Of a stretch of DNA of 64,000 bases, positions 37,490-49,300 are shown piece by piece; position 1 is the stretch's first letter; each line of letters begins with the position of its first letter. Below the pieces are notes generated by a model. The model made no database searches. It was given only the letters and a program-made list of their open reading frames with translations, and was not told the DNA's origin. Source of the stretch: Balanoglossus misakiensis (taxonomy: Eukaryota > Hemichordata); assembly GCA_040954595.2 (NCBI GenBank), contig CM082579.2, positions 3,348,001 to 3,412,000 of the forward strand. Direction: 5' to 3'. A program made the position numbers and the translations under genes.

Positions 37490-37624
37490 TTTAGCCCCAA
37501 TCTGATTAAAATCAGATGTAGGGAACGGCGACATGTTTTTTTTATGCTGTCGCATGTGAGGCGACAGCATGAAAAAAACACGTCGCCGTTCCCTACATCT
37601 GATTTTAATCAGATTGGTTTAGCC
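37490..37624. mobile_element. 121-bp foldback MITE with 7-bp target site duplication
   Basis: Arms 37497-37553 and 37561-37617 are complementary at 55 of 57 positions, with a 7-base loop. Flanking both ends is TTTAGCC (37490-37496 and 37618-37624), a perfect 7-bp direct repeat of target-duplication type. The outer part of each arm (ATCTGATTAAAATCAGAT) is itself nearly palindromic. There is no coding capacity. Confidence 0.88.
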
Positions 37625-37785
37625 CATGCTGTTACACACACAACACACATCAGGCACTCCCTTTGGCATTTTGACAAATGTCCTATTTACTTAAAATATC
37701 AAAGTAAGAGCACAGGTTCCAAGTGTCCTGGCTTACAGTGAGGTTGACAATCTCATCAAATAGGGTCCTTCATTACATTTTCATA

Positions 37786-37791
37786 TTTATT
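37786..37791 (-). terminator. Candidate MAGT1/TUSC3 poly(A) signal
   Basis: TTTATT on plus, AATAAA on minus, about 600 bases beyond the stop of the OST subunit gene. Confidence 0.35.
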
Positions 37792-37933
37792 GCCATACAC
37801 CAAAATAGTACACCCAAAGTTCTTGATTGTCGTCCATCCGAACTGGACATAACGTTCTGCTAAGTGCGATGATTCAGCATTTGCTGTCAAGGTCAAGGTC
37901 AAAACACTGTCTTTGGACTGGAAGATCCTTTGT

Positions 37934-38026
37934 TCAACTCTTTCACTCCCATTTACCTCTTTACAGGTCCAACCCTACCATAGAAAACAATGGGTTTGGA
38001 CTAAACCATGGTGGTGAAAGGGTTAA
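37934..38026. mobile_element. MITE-like element, copy 3 (reverse orientation)
   Basis: Ends CAACTCTTTCACTCC and GGTGGTGAAAGGGTTAA. The core CCATAGAAAACAATGGGTTT is the reverse complement of the core in copies 1 and 2. Confidence 0.7.
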
Positions 38027-38393
38027 GGGATCCTCTATCGCTGCTCTTCATAGGGTAGTGATACTGTGCACCCTTATAAAAAAGCTGCTGTACAGCGTGG
38101 GCTGGTACATCGCACATTTTGAAAAAACGAACAGACCCTTGTGAAAGGACACCCAGTGGCTGACCCAAAGATGTGAAAAAAAAGTAATAAAAACATTCAC
38201 ATCACTTACATTAACATACCAAAGGCATAAAAATCATTGAATTGATTAATTAATTAATTTATCAATCAATCAATTCACTAATAATTCATGACTTGAATGA
38301 AGTACATACGAAATTAAAATGAACACATGACAAGTCTTGTGACTGCCGTTTGTTGGATTCTCCTGATCAGCAAATCATCCACCAAGCTGATAT

Positions 38394-41300
38394 CTACCTG
38401 ATAAGAAAACTGGGAGAAGAAAACACAAAGCGATAAGTTTGCAGTTCAGTGGGTTTGCGCCATCTTTATACACATACCAAATTGGAGTTAATAATAAGAT
38501 CTCTTTCATGCCTGAAAATTCTGAAGAATACTGTACAATTGGCAATTAATTTGATAATTATCCATTAAACGGTGAATGGTTGGTGTGCATCACCTTTATA
38601 CATATACCAAATGGGGGGAAAAAATAAGACCTCCTTCATGTCTGAACACTTTAAAATTACTGTACACAGCATGAGTGTGTGAAACAATCACAGACATGTT
38701 CTGAATCCAAACAAAACAATTAATCTTTTTTGCAATTTTATCAGCTGCTGCTGGACTTACCTGTATGGGTACCCATGGTATTTAGATCTGAACACAGACA
38801 ACAAGATACTGAAGAAGACCACTACGGTGGCTAAACCTAAAATAGTTACAACTGCAATTGCACAAAGAGAGAAAAGAAAAAAAAAGTTAAAATATAAAGC
38901 AATCAAAATTGACAAGCGAAGTTTTTATATTCACTTCTACTTTTATGTTCAGATTTTATTTCCATGGGTGATTAAAGAGGCATAGACAGTGAATATTCAA
39001 GAGAGGCTCATAAAATCACTGTGGTCTGCATTCTGGAAATGACCACAAAGTTAAAGTTTGCTGCATGAAGAAAAAGGAAAGATGTGAAGATCTGACTTAC
39101 TTCTGCGTTTGCCTACATCACCTTTTTGGGTGGCACTCTCGTTCAGCAGCACAATACCAAAGGTTATTGCGGCATCTGTGAGGGATCTGGTTAAGGTCAA
39201 AGAACTATCTAGAGCATCGGGCAAGGCTCACTACGCTAACACGATGCTACAGCACAGGCCTTTACAATTCTGTGACAAAAAAAAACCCCAGCTGGACACC
39301 AATCCCACAATGATCATTGTTATTGTTGACAATTGCATTATAGTCCGGACTTGAAGACAACTTTCAAACAACAACAAATGTTGACTGTGCACACATGGGT
39401 TAATTTATGTTGAGGAGATTTAGACTACGCATTTGACCCTGCCTCAGTGTGCTGAGCAAGAAACCATGCTTGATGCAAAGAACAAAAATACCAAGAAAAT
39501 AGCCAAAAATACAGATAGTACGTGGACCTTTAATGTCAATTTCATCTACAAGTCGATGTTTTGTTGGATTTTCGCACTTCATAAAATTAGTTTACGGAAG
39601 TAGGTAAGACCTAAAATTAATCCAATTAGTTTAAAATAACATGCGCATTCATATTAATGTCTACTAACAATAAAATAATCAATAATACATAGCAGTGATG
39701 AAAAAACAGGAGCTGACATGCAAAACACAATGGAGAGAAAGAAAATATGCAAGTAGGGCAAGGGCAATGCTCATCATGGTGACATGTCTCGGGCAAGCAA
39801 CACCTATTTTTGGAACATATGAAAAGTAAACCATGCCGATGGTGACCAGGTACTAGAGAAAAAATAAAGTGTTCCCAACAGATGGTGACCCGTCACCTGA
39901 ATTACAGATGATGCTGGATGAAAAGGTGAGCTTTGAGGAGAACAAGTCACCCCTGTGTAATGATAGCACAAGGGTAAAATGAAGGACTGTGGTAGAAGGG
40001 GGCCCCAAAGCTGGGTGGTTAGTGGAGCACCGGAACTGGACATGGGCAAATGCTAAACCCACTGTAATGGAGACAATGGCTCTAGGACAGTCACCCCCTG
40101 GGCATTTTACCCACAAGACACTTTAACCAATTTCCCCAACCTGTAGGTGGGAAATTTCTGGCGAGCAGGTGTCCAGGGGGTGACTGACCCGATACCCAGA
40201 AATGGTGATCAAAACGTGTGACACAAAAAATGTAAATAAAGGATACAGAGCAACATAACTATGTGTGTCTCACCAATGAACTGGGCTTGACTGCTGCCAT
40301 GTATGTAATTCTGTGTGACACCCGTGAGAAGGGAAACAGAAAGAAATCAACAAACCACGGAAAAGCAAGATTCCTATTGGGTGAGACGAGGTTGGATTAT
40401 GTTCAGACAATGCATGCTGACTTTACATGCATCTGGCAAGCATGGACCCAAAATACATCCACATGTGACCCTTCTCAGGTAAGTCGATGTTGCCAATGTG
40501 TGAACCAGCGCCCTCTATAGTCCAGTGTTACTTTTTTTACACAGGGAATAAAGGGTAGACTCAGGCAACTTGTTACTACCTGGGAGGGTCAGATATGCAT
40601 GAAATTTCCAAATGGTATCTTTTTATCTGTGAAGTGTGCAAAGGTGAATAGAAATCATAAAGGATACTCAGTAGAAGGACAATATGAGTCTCGGCAACAA
40701 ATTGACCATTTCTACTGCCTTGAATGTAACTCTACAAACCAAAACAAGAACTGCATTAACATTCATCCATGGTGGTGTACTTGTGATGTGAGCATTCCAT
40801 TTGACGTGTGTGTGTGGGCTGTGTGTACAGTGCAAATGTTTACAGGGTGTGTCTCCTGCTATGATCAGTTTGATGTGGCATGCGAGTGGTAACTTTCTAC
40901 TGAGGTACATGAAATTCCATTTTTTTGAATCCGTGAACAAGCTTTGGCAACATGTTTTGCAGAACAATAAACCTTACCATCTGTCCTGTCTGTGGGTTTT
41001 TATGTGCGTATGGTGGGCCTCTGATATGATTCCACATCTGCCCCGAGGTCATGGCAAATACAATACACTGACAAATAAAAAAAGCAAATACAGAGAAAAT
41101 GAATTTTTACAGAAATGTTATGTGTGTATATCCAGAGATAAACAACACTAGTCTTTCCTGTATACTTGATCAGATATCAAATATTGATGGCTAACCAGAA
41201 TGTCACTTTCAATTGTTCATGTTCATATTCATGTTTTTCTATCTGGCTTGTGAAATCAGTGAAGTAATTTTATTCAGTTGCAAATTTCCTACGTTCATTT

Positions 41301-41842
41301 CCTATCACAGCTATTATTCACATCACGGGTCCCTTACAACCTGCGTGTGTAGTGCCCAATGACTGTCTCCCATTTTTGGACATGGTGACTGCCGAATACA
41401 GGATGAAACAAAGAAGATTATTTCTTACCAGTGCTCCGACACCCCACATTGTCTTGTTGTACAAGAATTCCAGGTTGTTGCGTCGAAGGTAGAGAAGACC
41501 ACAGATAAGGGAGAACAACAACCCCAGTGCAATGGTGCCAGAATAGTTTGGTGGTCGGAACACACGGATCTGAAATCAATATTTACAACATCCTAATGTA
41601 GTACTAGTAAAACTGCTAGATAATGTATGCTTCCTAATTGTGCCAGGTTAGCAGATACTAGCATACGTGTCTTCATTACAATCATGCATGGCAAGGTTTT
41701 ATTTATCTGTCAGGTCAGACCTATCAAAGATCCATCACTAACCTACTGATGGCATTCTTTGAAAACAAAGTTCACTACTCACCACTATGTCTGTCCTTTC
41801 TCCAACCCACTTGGCTATTGACTCAGAAGCATATCCAAGCCT

Positions 41843-41877
<35 letters not shown>

Positions 41878-43711
41878 AACACTTCCTGTATCAATGACAT
41901 GTGATACAATGTGGTCTTGTGTGTATCATAAGCTAAACCTAATTCGTAAGTTTCTGGTCCATGCTTATTCCATGCTTATTGCTTTTCCATTAGACCTGTT
42001 TGAAGGGACAGACAGGGTTGACAGGAGGATCTTACCTCTGGATGTCATAGGTATCTCCTTTCTTGGGTTTCCCCTTGGGTGGAAAGTGCAGCAGAGCTGG
42101 GGCTGAGTGCATCTTCAGCTAAGACGAAAAAGATGATCAATTCATTAGTACATGTATATGATTTTTGGTAAAAAAAGTACATGTCTAACATCTTACACAT
42201 ACAAAATTATGCAAAATCAACAAATTTCCATTGTTTATTATATTGGTACAAGTCCAGCAAATAGAAATTACTTCGTTGAATATATTCAGAACCAGTGAAA
42301 AGTGAAGATTGACACTAATCACAATAGACAATACATGGACTGATCAAGAGCAGGAGAGAATATCAAGTGATGCAAAATACTTACAGAAGAAAAGATATCA
42401 TGGGCATCATCATAATCCACACTGGCAAAGAACAACTTGTTACTGTAGGACTGGGAATATCTCCAAGAATTTGCTAGTATCTGAAACTCATCATTTACTT
42501 GTCTGTGACAAGAAAAACAGAAGAGACAAAGATTCACAGTTTAAGGTTACCCAACCATATGCTTTATGACTTGTCAAAGTTGCCACACTCCATCTATTTG
42601 CTTGACTTAAAGAACCCAGGTATCTGATTGGCCAGCACAATATCCCAATACGTGATTGGCTAGCATAACGAACCATATCTGATTGGCTAGAACAACGAAC
42701 CACGGATATTTTGATCTTACCTGCATACTGTACACTGTCTCTGTGGTTGAAGAGCTGTGAACATCACAAGCATGGAGTAGTTGCGTGGTGTGGCTTTCAC
42801 ATACTGGCGAAATTTGTCTCCATTTAGGCGTATCACAGACCGCTTTGTGTTCCAGTCCATGAGCTGTTTCACACGGTCACCAAGTACTTGCTGTAATGAA
42901 TAGTGGTGATTCATGAGTGCGATTGATGTCAGAACTTCAGGTGAAAGTGTGTTCTGCTTAGATGATGACAAGATATGGCATCACCGGTCAGATTGGGTGA
43001 TGCTGTAGCTCTGTGTGGCATGGCTTTGTGTTTTAGCCGGCTGTGCCACCAACTGAACCTTTGTTGACTACAATACTATACTACTAGCTACTATGCCATT
43101 TTATTTGTGGTGCTACAAAGCTTGCACAAGTACACACTACTACTTCAAGTTCAAGGTTTTTTATTTCATTTTTTCCTTCAAAATAACCCCCACTCCCATA
43201 CAACATTTGTTTTGTGATCTGAACCATTCTTTTCTTTGAACCCTTTCACCTCTGCGAATGCAGAAGTCAAATTTACCACAGAGCTCTGGAAAACAATGGA
43301 TTTGGGATCAAACCATGGCAATGAGAGGGTTAAGCTAATTGAGGATTACTAAATTACTATGCTCCTTCGTCACATTCAATTTCGGAATCTACCAGTCTTC
43401 GATAAATCAACAATATACGTGACAGTGGATGCTATGCATATACATTACTAGTTATGGTATCATCAATGATGCGTGTGGTGGCGAAATCCTACTGGCTGCT
43501 TCCTCCAGGATCACAGCCAATATGATTTGCTGCACCGAAAACTACCGAAAGCTTAAAAATATTGCAAGTTACACTGATACCAAGTTAGCACATTAAATAC
43601 GCTTACCTCCTTTTTCTTTGCATCAACAACGGGTGTATTGGTGGCTATGAAATTAATAAATACGAATAAAATCAGCACAATCCACTTTCGCACACCTCCC
43701 GGTTCCGCCAT
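38394..43711 (-). CDS. MAGT1: Oligosaccharyltransferase OST3/6 subunit, MAGT1/TUSC3 type
   Basis: Eleven coding exons, all in phase: 43607-43711, 42721-42890, 42385-42502, 42036-42118, 41783-41840, 41429-41569, 40978-41067, 40247-40310, 39101-39175, 38761-38851 and 38394-38409, giving 336 aa, as in vertebrate MAGT1/TUSC3. A signal peptide ([14 protein letters not shown]) precedes a lumenal thioredoxin-like domain with the redox motif CTVC at residues 88-91, where C91 is followed by R. Four membrane segments follow, including [18 protein letters not shown], and the family strings [19 protein letters not shown] and SSQAQF. It acts in the STT3B-type OST, forming mixed disulfides that slow folding so late sites are glycosylated; MAGT1 is also linked to magnesium transport. 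The gene predates, or cannot be separated into, MAGT1 and TUSC3. An in-frame upstream ATG exists, but MAEPGG fits the signal peptide better. Confidence 0.94.
38457..38665. repeat. Diverged tandem duplication in the last MAGT1/TUSC3 intron
   Basis: Two copies of about 80 bases (from about 38457 and 38588) share CATCTTTATACA-CATACCAAAT and AAGA-CTC-TTCATG-CTGAA stretches and an ACTGTACA end. Confidence 0.65.
41847..41874. repeat. (GA)n microsatellite
   Basis: About 14 GA units starting six bases from the acceptor of the 58-base exon 41783-41840. On the sense strand this is a CT run, forming the polypyrimidine tract of that acceptor. Confidence 0.95.
42612..42700. repeat. Three-fold repeat with GATTGGC(T/C)AG units
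   Basis: GATTGG occurs at 42626, 42654 and 42681, 27-28 bases apart, each followed by CTAG or CCAG and an ACAA-like segment. It lies in intron 2 of the OST gene, 20 bases from the donor of exon 42721-42890. Confidence 0.75.
43237..43333. mobile_element. MITE-like element, copy 4 (reverse orientation)
   Basis: Begins TGAACCCTTTCACC, ends GAGAGGGTTAA, with core GGAAAACAATGGATTTGG that matches copy 3. It lies in intron 1 of the OST gene. Confidence 0.65.
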
Positions 43712-46338
43712 GTTGCCGTCTCCTTCGCTCTGCGCAGACTCGATCCCGGGAATCCATCCAGAAGCGAAGATGCAATTGGACAGTTTTGACTTGACCTGGA
43801 TATTCAGGCCAATCAAATATGTCGTATTTCTGAAACGTATTCGGGAAGTCTTTGTGAGAGCGCTGTATTGGTTGAACTATCGCTCAGGTCAGTGAAGTTT
43901 TTATCGTCATTTTTAACGTTTTTAACCACTTTTCACACTACTAAGTACGATTAATTAGTAGATCTATACCTAACCCGTTTCATCAGTTGGGCTTCATCCG
44001 TTTCCATGGTTATAATTCGACGCTACCCTCGTCCAAGACTATAGTCCCCGTCCTATCGAGCTACTGTATAGTGACTAGTGTATAGTACTTGAATATGTAA
44101 GGAATTTCCTATGATCGTGATGTTTACATTCGCTGATTTTGCCGTTCTCCACAGAACTATCACTGTTCTTTAGTCCAGCGCCAATATTCTAGAGCGATTG
44201 TGATGACTTAGGAAAACTTCATAACCTGAAAACGAGGTTGTGCCCAATGAGAGGCTCAGAAGATTTTCGGCCAGAGCGAGAACGTCCGAGGTTTTCACTT
44301 TCTGACCATCGAGTAACGAGTGTACAGACCCGATCGTTGTTCACAAATGGATCCATCCAACTTTAAAAGGCCCAGTTTGGTCAATTCTTCCAGTTGGCCC
44401 CCGTCAAAGCACAACCCAATAAATTTACGGTTGACTTTTTAGAAATACTAACGATCATATATCATTTCAAAGAAATATTGTACAGGGGTTATTCATAAAC
44501 ATTCAGTAAAGATTTACTGGTGGAAGCAATATTGGATGATTATTCCAGTTTATTGTACAAGCTCATCATTTTCAATCGATTTTAATTTAAAAACATTACA
44601 TCTCCACAAATGTACTCACAATGAATAATATAAATGCAAACATGCCAATTCAGATATCTCGATTCCATTTCTTCTTATTTTAATAGATTCTTTTGAATAA
44701 TAAAACAACTGAAATCAACCATAAAGTGAAATGTACATCATTCGCTGGTTACATTGTTTCAGTTTTGTAGTAACTGTTATTAAAGTTAAAGTGAAAACGG
44801 GGAGACAGTTTGGATGTAGTGTGGCGAGTTGTGTGTTACACTAATTGTCTAGTGGTTCCATTTGAAACATTGTGCCACAAAAGGGAGTAGGCCATTTTGC
44901 AAATGCAAATAAAGTTCCTTTGTTGGTAGGCACAGTGAGGAATAGCTGTCTGTCTGGGTGTGTTTGGAATCTTGCTGTGTAGGTCATTTAGCTGATAGGA
45001 AACGGAAGCAACCCAAACGATTTAAGTTCAGGTCGTGAAGACACTTAATCTGGTGTTTGGTGGAATTGCTACATGTGTGTTATAAGTAGTGATACAAAAG
45101 ATAGTTGTCTGGCAGTAGCCAAAATAAGTCTTGTTTTCTGAGGTAATACCTTTTGTTGAAGTGCTAAGCTCAGTCTGATGACTTGTATAGCGTACATGAG
45201 ACTTGTCTCTTCACACCCTGTACTTCAGTGTGTAGTTTCTGAGCACTTACAAACATATCTAAAAAAATATGATGGAAATTCATAGTTGGACTAAACATTA
45301 TAAGTAATTGAAAATATAAAATCCATATTTGGAAAGAAAAGCAAGTGCCATAAAGGATGTTGTTATTTCTAACTATCCTCAAGAACAAGGATTATTCATT
45401 CCTGTTAGCATATTGAAAGCAAAATCAGATTTATAGATTTGTAGAGATAGAGGTCAGAGAAATGTAAAGTTAAATCTCCAGAAATAGCTCTGCCAGCTTA
45501 CATTGTAGATAGTGTTGCTTCCAGACTGTCGCCACAAATCACTGCTGACTGACTCCAGACTGCATTAAGGATGACTAGTGGATGATTGTCTCCGCTGCAT
45601 GAAAAAGCGACAAGACACTGTTAAACTAATGCACTTCAAGTTTAACATGGTTTCTCAGTCAGATACACACATATATATGTTACAAGACCCCTTAAATTCT
45701 CCAAAGGAGACCAGCTGACCCTTGATCTAGCATTTTATGTTGCATGATATTTATTTAAAGTGTTTTATGGATTGTGGATTGAACAGACATATTCCCATCT
45801 ATATCATTAATCTTTATCAATGCAAAATTTGACATGAGGGAAATATGGTTTAATATCATTCATACCTCAGGGGGAGAAAAAATACATGTAGCATCATATG
45901 CAAATGACATGTAATTTTTCAGGCTTTGATTAATCGTCAAAGCAGGTATTGATTTTTCATCACCTGACTTCACTGTAAAGTGTCTCCTTGAATGCGTTCT
46001 GTGTACCAGGTACTGTCTGCAGAAGGAGAGATAAAATCAGACCCAGTTTTATGGTTTTGAGTTACAGTCATCAGGGTGAAGTGTCAGGGATATAGCAAAA
46101 TAGCTGAAGGCATGTGTGGACTTTGATAAAAATATAAAAAAAAACTGTCTGTGTTTCTGGGCATCAGTTTCTGAAAATATGGGTAATTTGCTTGTTTTCC
46201 TCAAATGTGTACAACATACTGTACAGGCTTGAATGATCCACTGGAAATATTGGATTGGCTAGATCTAACATTGCCATGGTAACTCAACTGTGAATAAATT
46301 TTCATAGGTGACCATGATGTACCTTTCGTTCTTGCAGA
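43712..46338. other. Divergent promoter interval between the OST subunit and sarcoglycan genes
   Basis: The two genes point away from each other, so both promoters should lie here. The sarcoglycan start exon begins right after an acceptor (CTTGCAG at about 46337), so an untranslated 5' exon lies somewhere upstream. I saw no coding exon and no clear repeat. TATA-like and CCAAT words are not distinctive. Confidence 0.55.
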
Positions 46339-49300
46339 ATGGGTGGTAAGGGCGGAGCCAGTGGGAGCAGCTACACTCCAGTTGCACCGAATCATAGTGA
46401 GACAGCCGTGATCTACAAAATTGGTATCTATGGCTGGAGGAAGAGGTGCCTGTATCTGCTGGTGCTCATTCTGATGGTGACAGTGATTGTGAACCTGGCC
46501 TTGACAATATGGATCCTCAAAGTCATGGACTTCTCCATTGTAAGTAGTGGTGGATTGAAATTTGGGACAGGAATGGATGTGTGTGTCATAAAAAACATGC
46601 ATATCTCATGTTCTGAAAGCTATTGTATGAAAAATTAATAAATTCTGGATTGACTATTGGTCATGTGCTCTCTATTGAAGTTTCATTTTGTCTTCTCTTT
46701 TCGATCCTTTGTTGTGCCATCTCTGTAGCTATGACACAGATGAGCTGTTTGAAGCAACTGGGTCAAGAGCCTGAACAATTATTTGCCATTATTTTGAACC
46801 GGGTCAATAAAGTCATGCCCCTTGGACATAACATGGCTGGCTTATACATGTATGAGGTGATCAATCATAATAGAGAATGCCTAACCTAGTTTTGGTAGAG
46901 GCAATCCACAGTACTAGAAATCACCCACAATTCTCTTTGGTTTGTACTTTTGAAAGTTGCCTTCAGTTTCGGTTGAATGGTCCAAGGAACGTGAATGTTA
47001 ATGACACGAACCGAGAAAATGAGAAACGCCTTGATGGCTTTGACCTCTTGGCAGCAAGGATATCAAATCCTCTTGTCAACATTGACTTGCATGGTTTAAA
47101 GTGAACCCCAAGGTCATATGTTAGTCATATGGGTATCAAAACTGGAGTCTTATCACTGCGGCGCTATAATTTGATTACACACATATGTGACCCGCAGGCA
47201 ATATTTAGTGGACATGTATTTAGCAGTAGACATGGCTGAAGTCTGGCTGACTGTGTGTTTGCATTGAATGATGTGTGGACAAAGCATTCACCAGATGTAT
47301 GCAATTAACGTGCATATTACAGATGTCGACCATGCATATTAATAATAGATCATAATTGGACTTTGTATCAGATTATGTCAGTGTTTATTTCATCATGAAT
47401 GTGGTGGTCATTATCTACACTGCAAGCGTGTGAAAGTAAACAGTTTACAGTCAATTTTGCTAAGTATATAATTTGCGTCTAATGATACATTAAAATGTAA
47501 AATGACAATGTTTGGAATTGGTGGCCCTGAATTCCAGTTGAATATTGTTGTGAAACTTATCTTATTTCTGATGTCATCTTTTTGATTACAGGATGGTATG
47601 GGTCAGCTGAGAGTAACAAAGAAGGGACTACGGCTGGAAGGCCAAAGCGAATTTCTCAGGCCACTTTATGCAGCGGAAATTATTTCGAGAAGAGTGAGTA
47701 TTTTGTTGACAAAAACTCGAAACTGTAAAAAAAAATACTGCTACTTTCCCTTTTAATTAAACTACCTACAGAGGCCTCTGGTTCTGCACGACTGGGGGTT
47801 GTTCTTATCTCAATATAAAACGCAGAGTGCAAACTGAACGATCTGCATACCATCCCTGGCACATCTGTCAGCGTCTCGACCATTTCACTGTCTTTACACT
47901 GAAAAAAGAAATTGGCTGTTTGAAGCTAGTCAAGGTTCACAGGGTTCGTCTGCTGTGAACATAAGAAGGAGAGTAATGAATCCCTGTGCCCTAGAGATCT
48001 TGCTATTACTTTGCTTAAATTGTCCTGCCATGGTTCAAATAGAATTCTGTTTCCATCAGTGTAGACTTCAGAGCTGTATACTGCCAGCTTGGATCTGAGG
48101 CTTCGTGGTGACATTCTGTAATCTAGTCAGGTGTCCTCGGGTTCAGTGCACCTGAATTAACTGCTTAGTCGCACGCATTGGATTTTGAAATTATAAGGTT
48201 CGTGCCGGAGAATTAGGAGTGGTTGCATCCCCTGAAAGTCAGTCACGCATTGATATTCAAATGATTGGGGTAAAGAGAGAATTATTGTGGAAGGTAATCA
48301 GCCCTGCCCCGGCTATAATGATGCATCCAAACATTTGAAGACGATCATCGGTGATTGACTCAAAAGGGGGATGCCACTACGCTGAATTTCCCCATGGGCG
48401 GTTTTGACCTTCTAGTTTTGAAAATCAAACGGTTCGCCAGTTTGCCGAGTAAATTCTGAGGCTTGTTTGAGGACCTGAAGAGACTCTTGGAGACTAATCG
48501 TATTGGAGATCTACATCACAAATCTCGGCTGATATTTAAAGATTTTTTTTGTTCGTCTGTGAGAGAAGATCTCCCGGGGGACAGATGTATTATCAGCCAT
48601 CTTTCACACCAAATCTCCAGCATTTGAAATAAAATATTTGCGACGGTGCAAATGCCCACAGTAATGACACACAAAGAAACACTTGCAATTAGGGTGAGAG
48701 TTTGTTCGTACAGAGAATGTCTTCTTCTTCAGGCACAAACCTTATTATACTGTCAAGCTGAAAGTTTATTGACCTCTGCGTGTTACTCTTGGAGTGATAT
48801 CCTATTACTTATTGCCACAATTATAGGTGTATTGATCATTTTGTGTGAATAGTTCGCCGCCGCAAGGCTGTGCAAACTGATCAAGCAGTCACCTCGTCTG
48901 CCCGTTATGTGTGGTATTCCTTGCGATTGCCCAATTATTCCTCGGGAACATGTTTGCAGTTTTTAGCTGGAGATGCATCACTTGTTCTTGTGGGATGACC
49001 CCTAATGGATCTTGCGATCAGAGGCTGCTTGCTTGTTAGGCGCGCTGAAAGCAACGGAGACCTGTATGTCACGCATACTGCCATGCCCGATTTTAGAGGG
49101 CACCTGTAATCACGTCATAGATTTGCATCAAGTGTGGAAAGAATTTTTAGCAGTTATGCCTTTATATTAATAATTCACAAGCGTATTGAGTACTGTAGAT
49201 TTCATCCTGATGACAAGAAATGACAAACCTGCCAATTCTGCTCAAAATGTGCATTATCAAAATTTGGATATTTGTTTGCTTTAAAAGTAGTCAAACCAGT

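Larger units (their letters stand above)
35835..38393. other. GGT 5' flank and MAGT1/TUSC3 3' flank
   Basis: No coding exon was recognised. This stretch is rich in repeats: a local duplication (36813-37285), a foldback element with target duplication (37490-37624) and a MITE-like element (37934-38026). TTTATT at 37786-37791 may be the MAGT1/TUSC3 poly(A) signal. A short Met-start segment with a good donor at about 36732-36767 could be a GGT upstream exon, but its phase does not join the coding frame. Confidence 0.55.
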
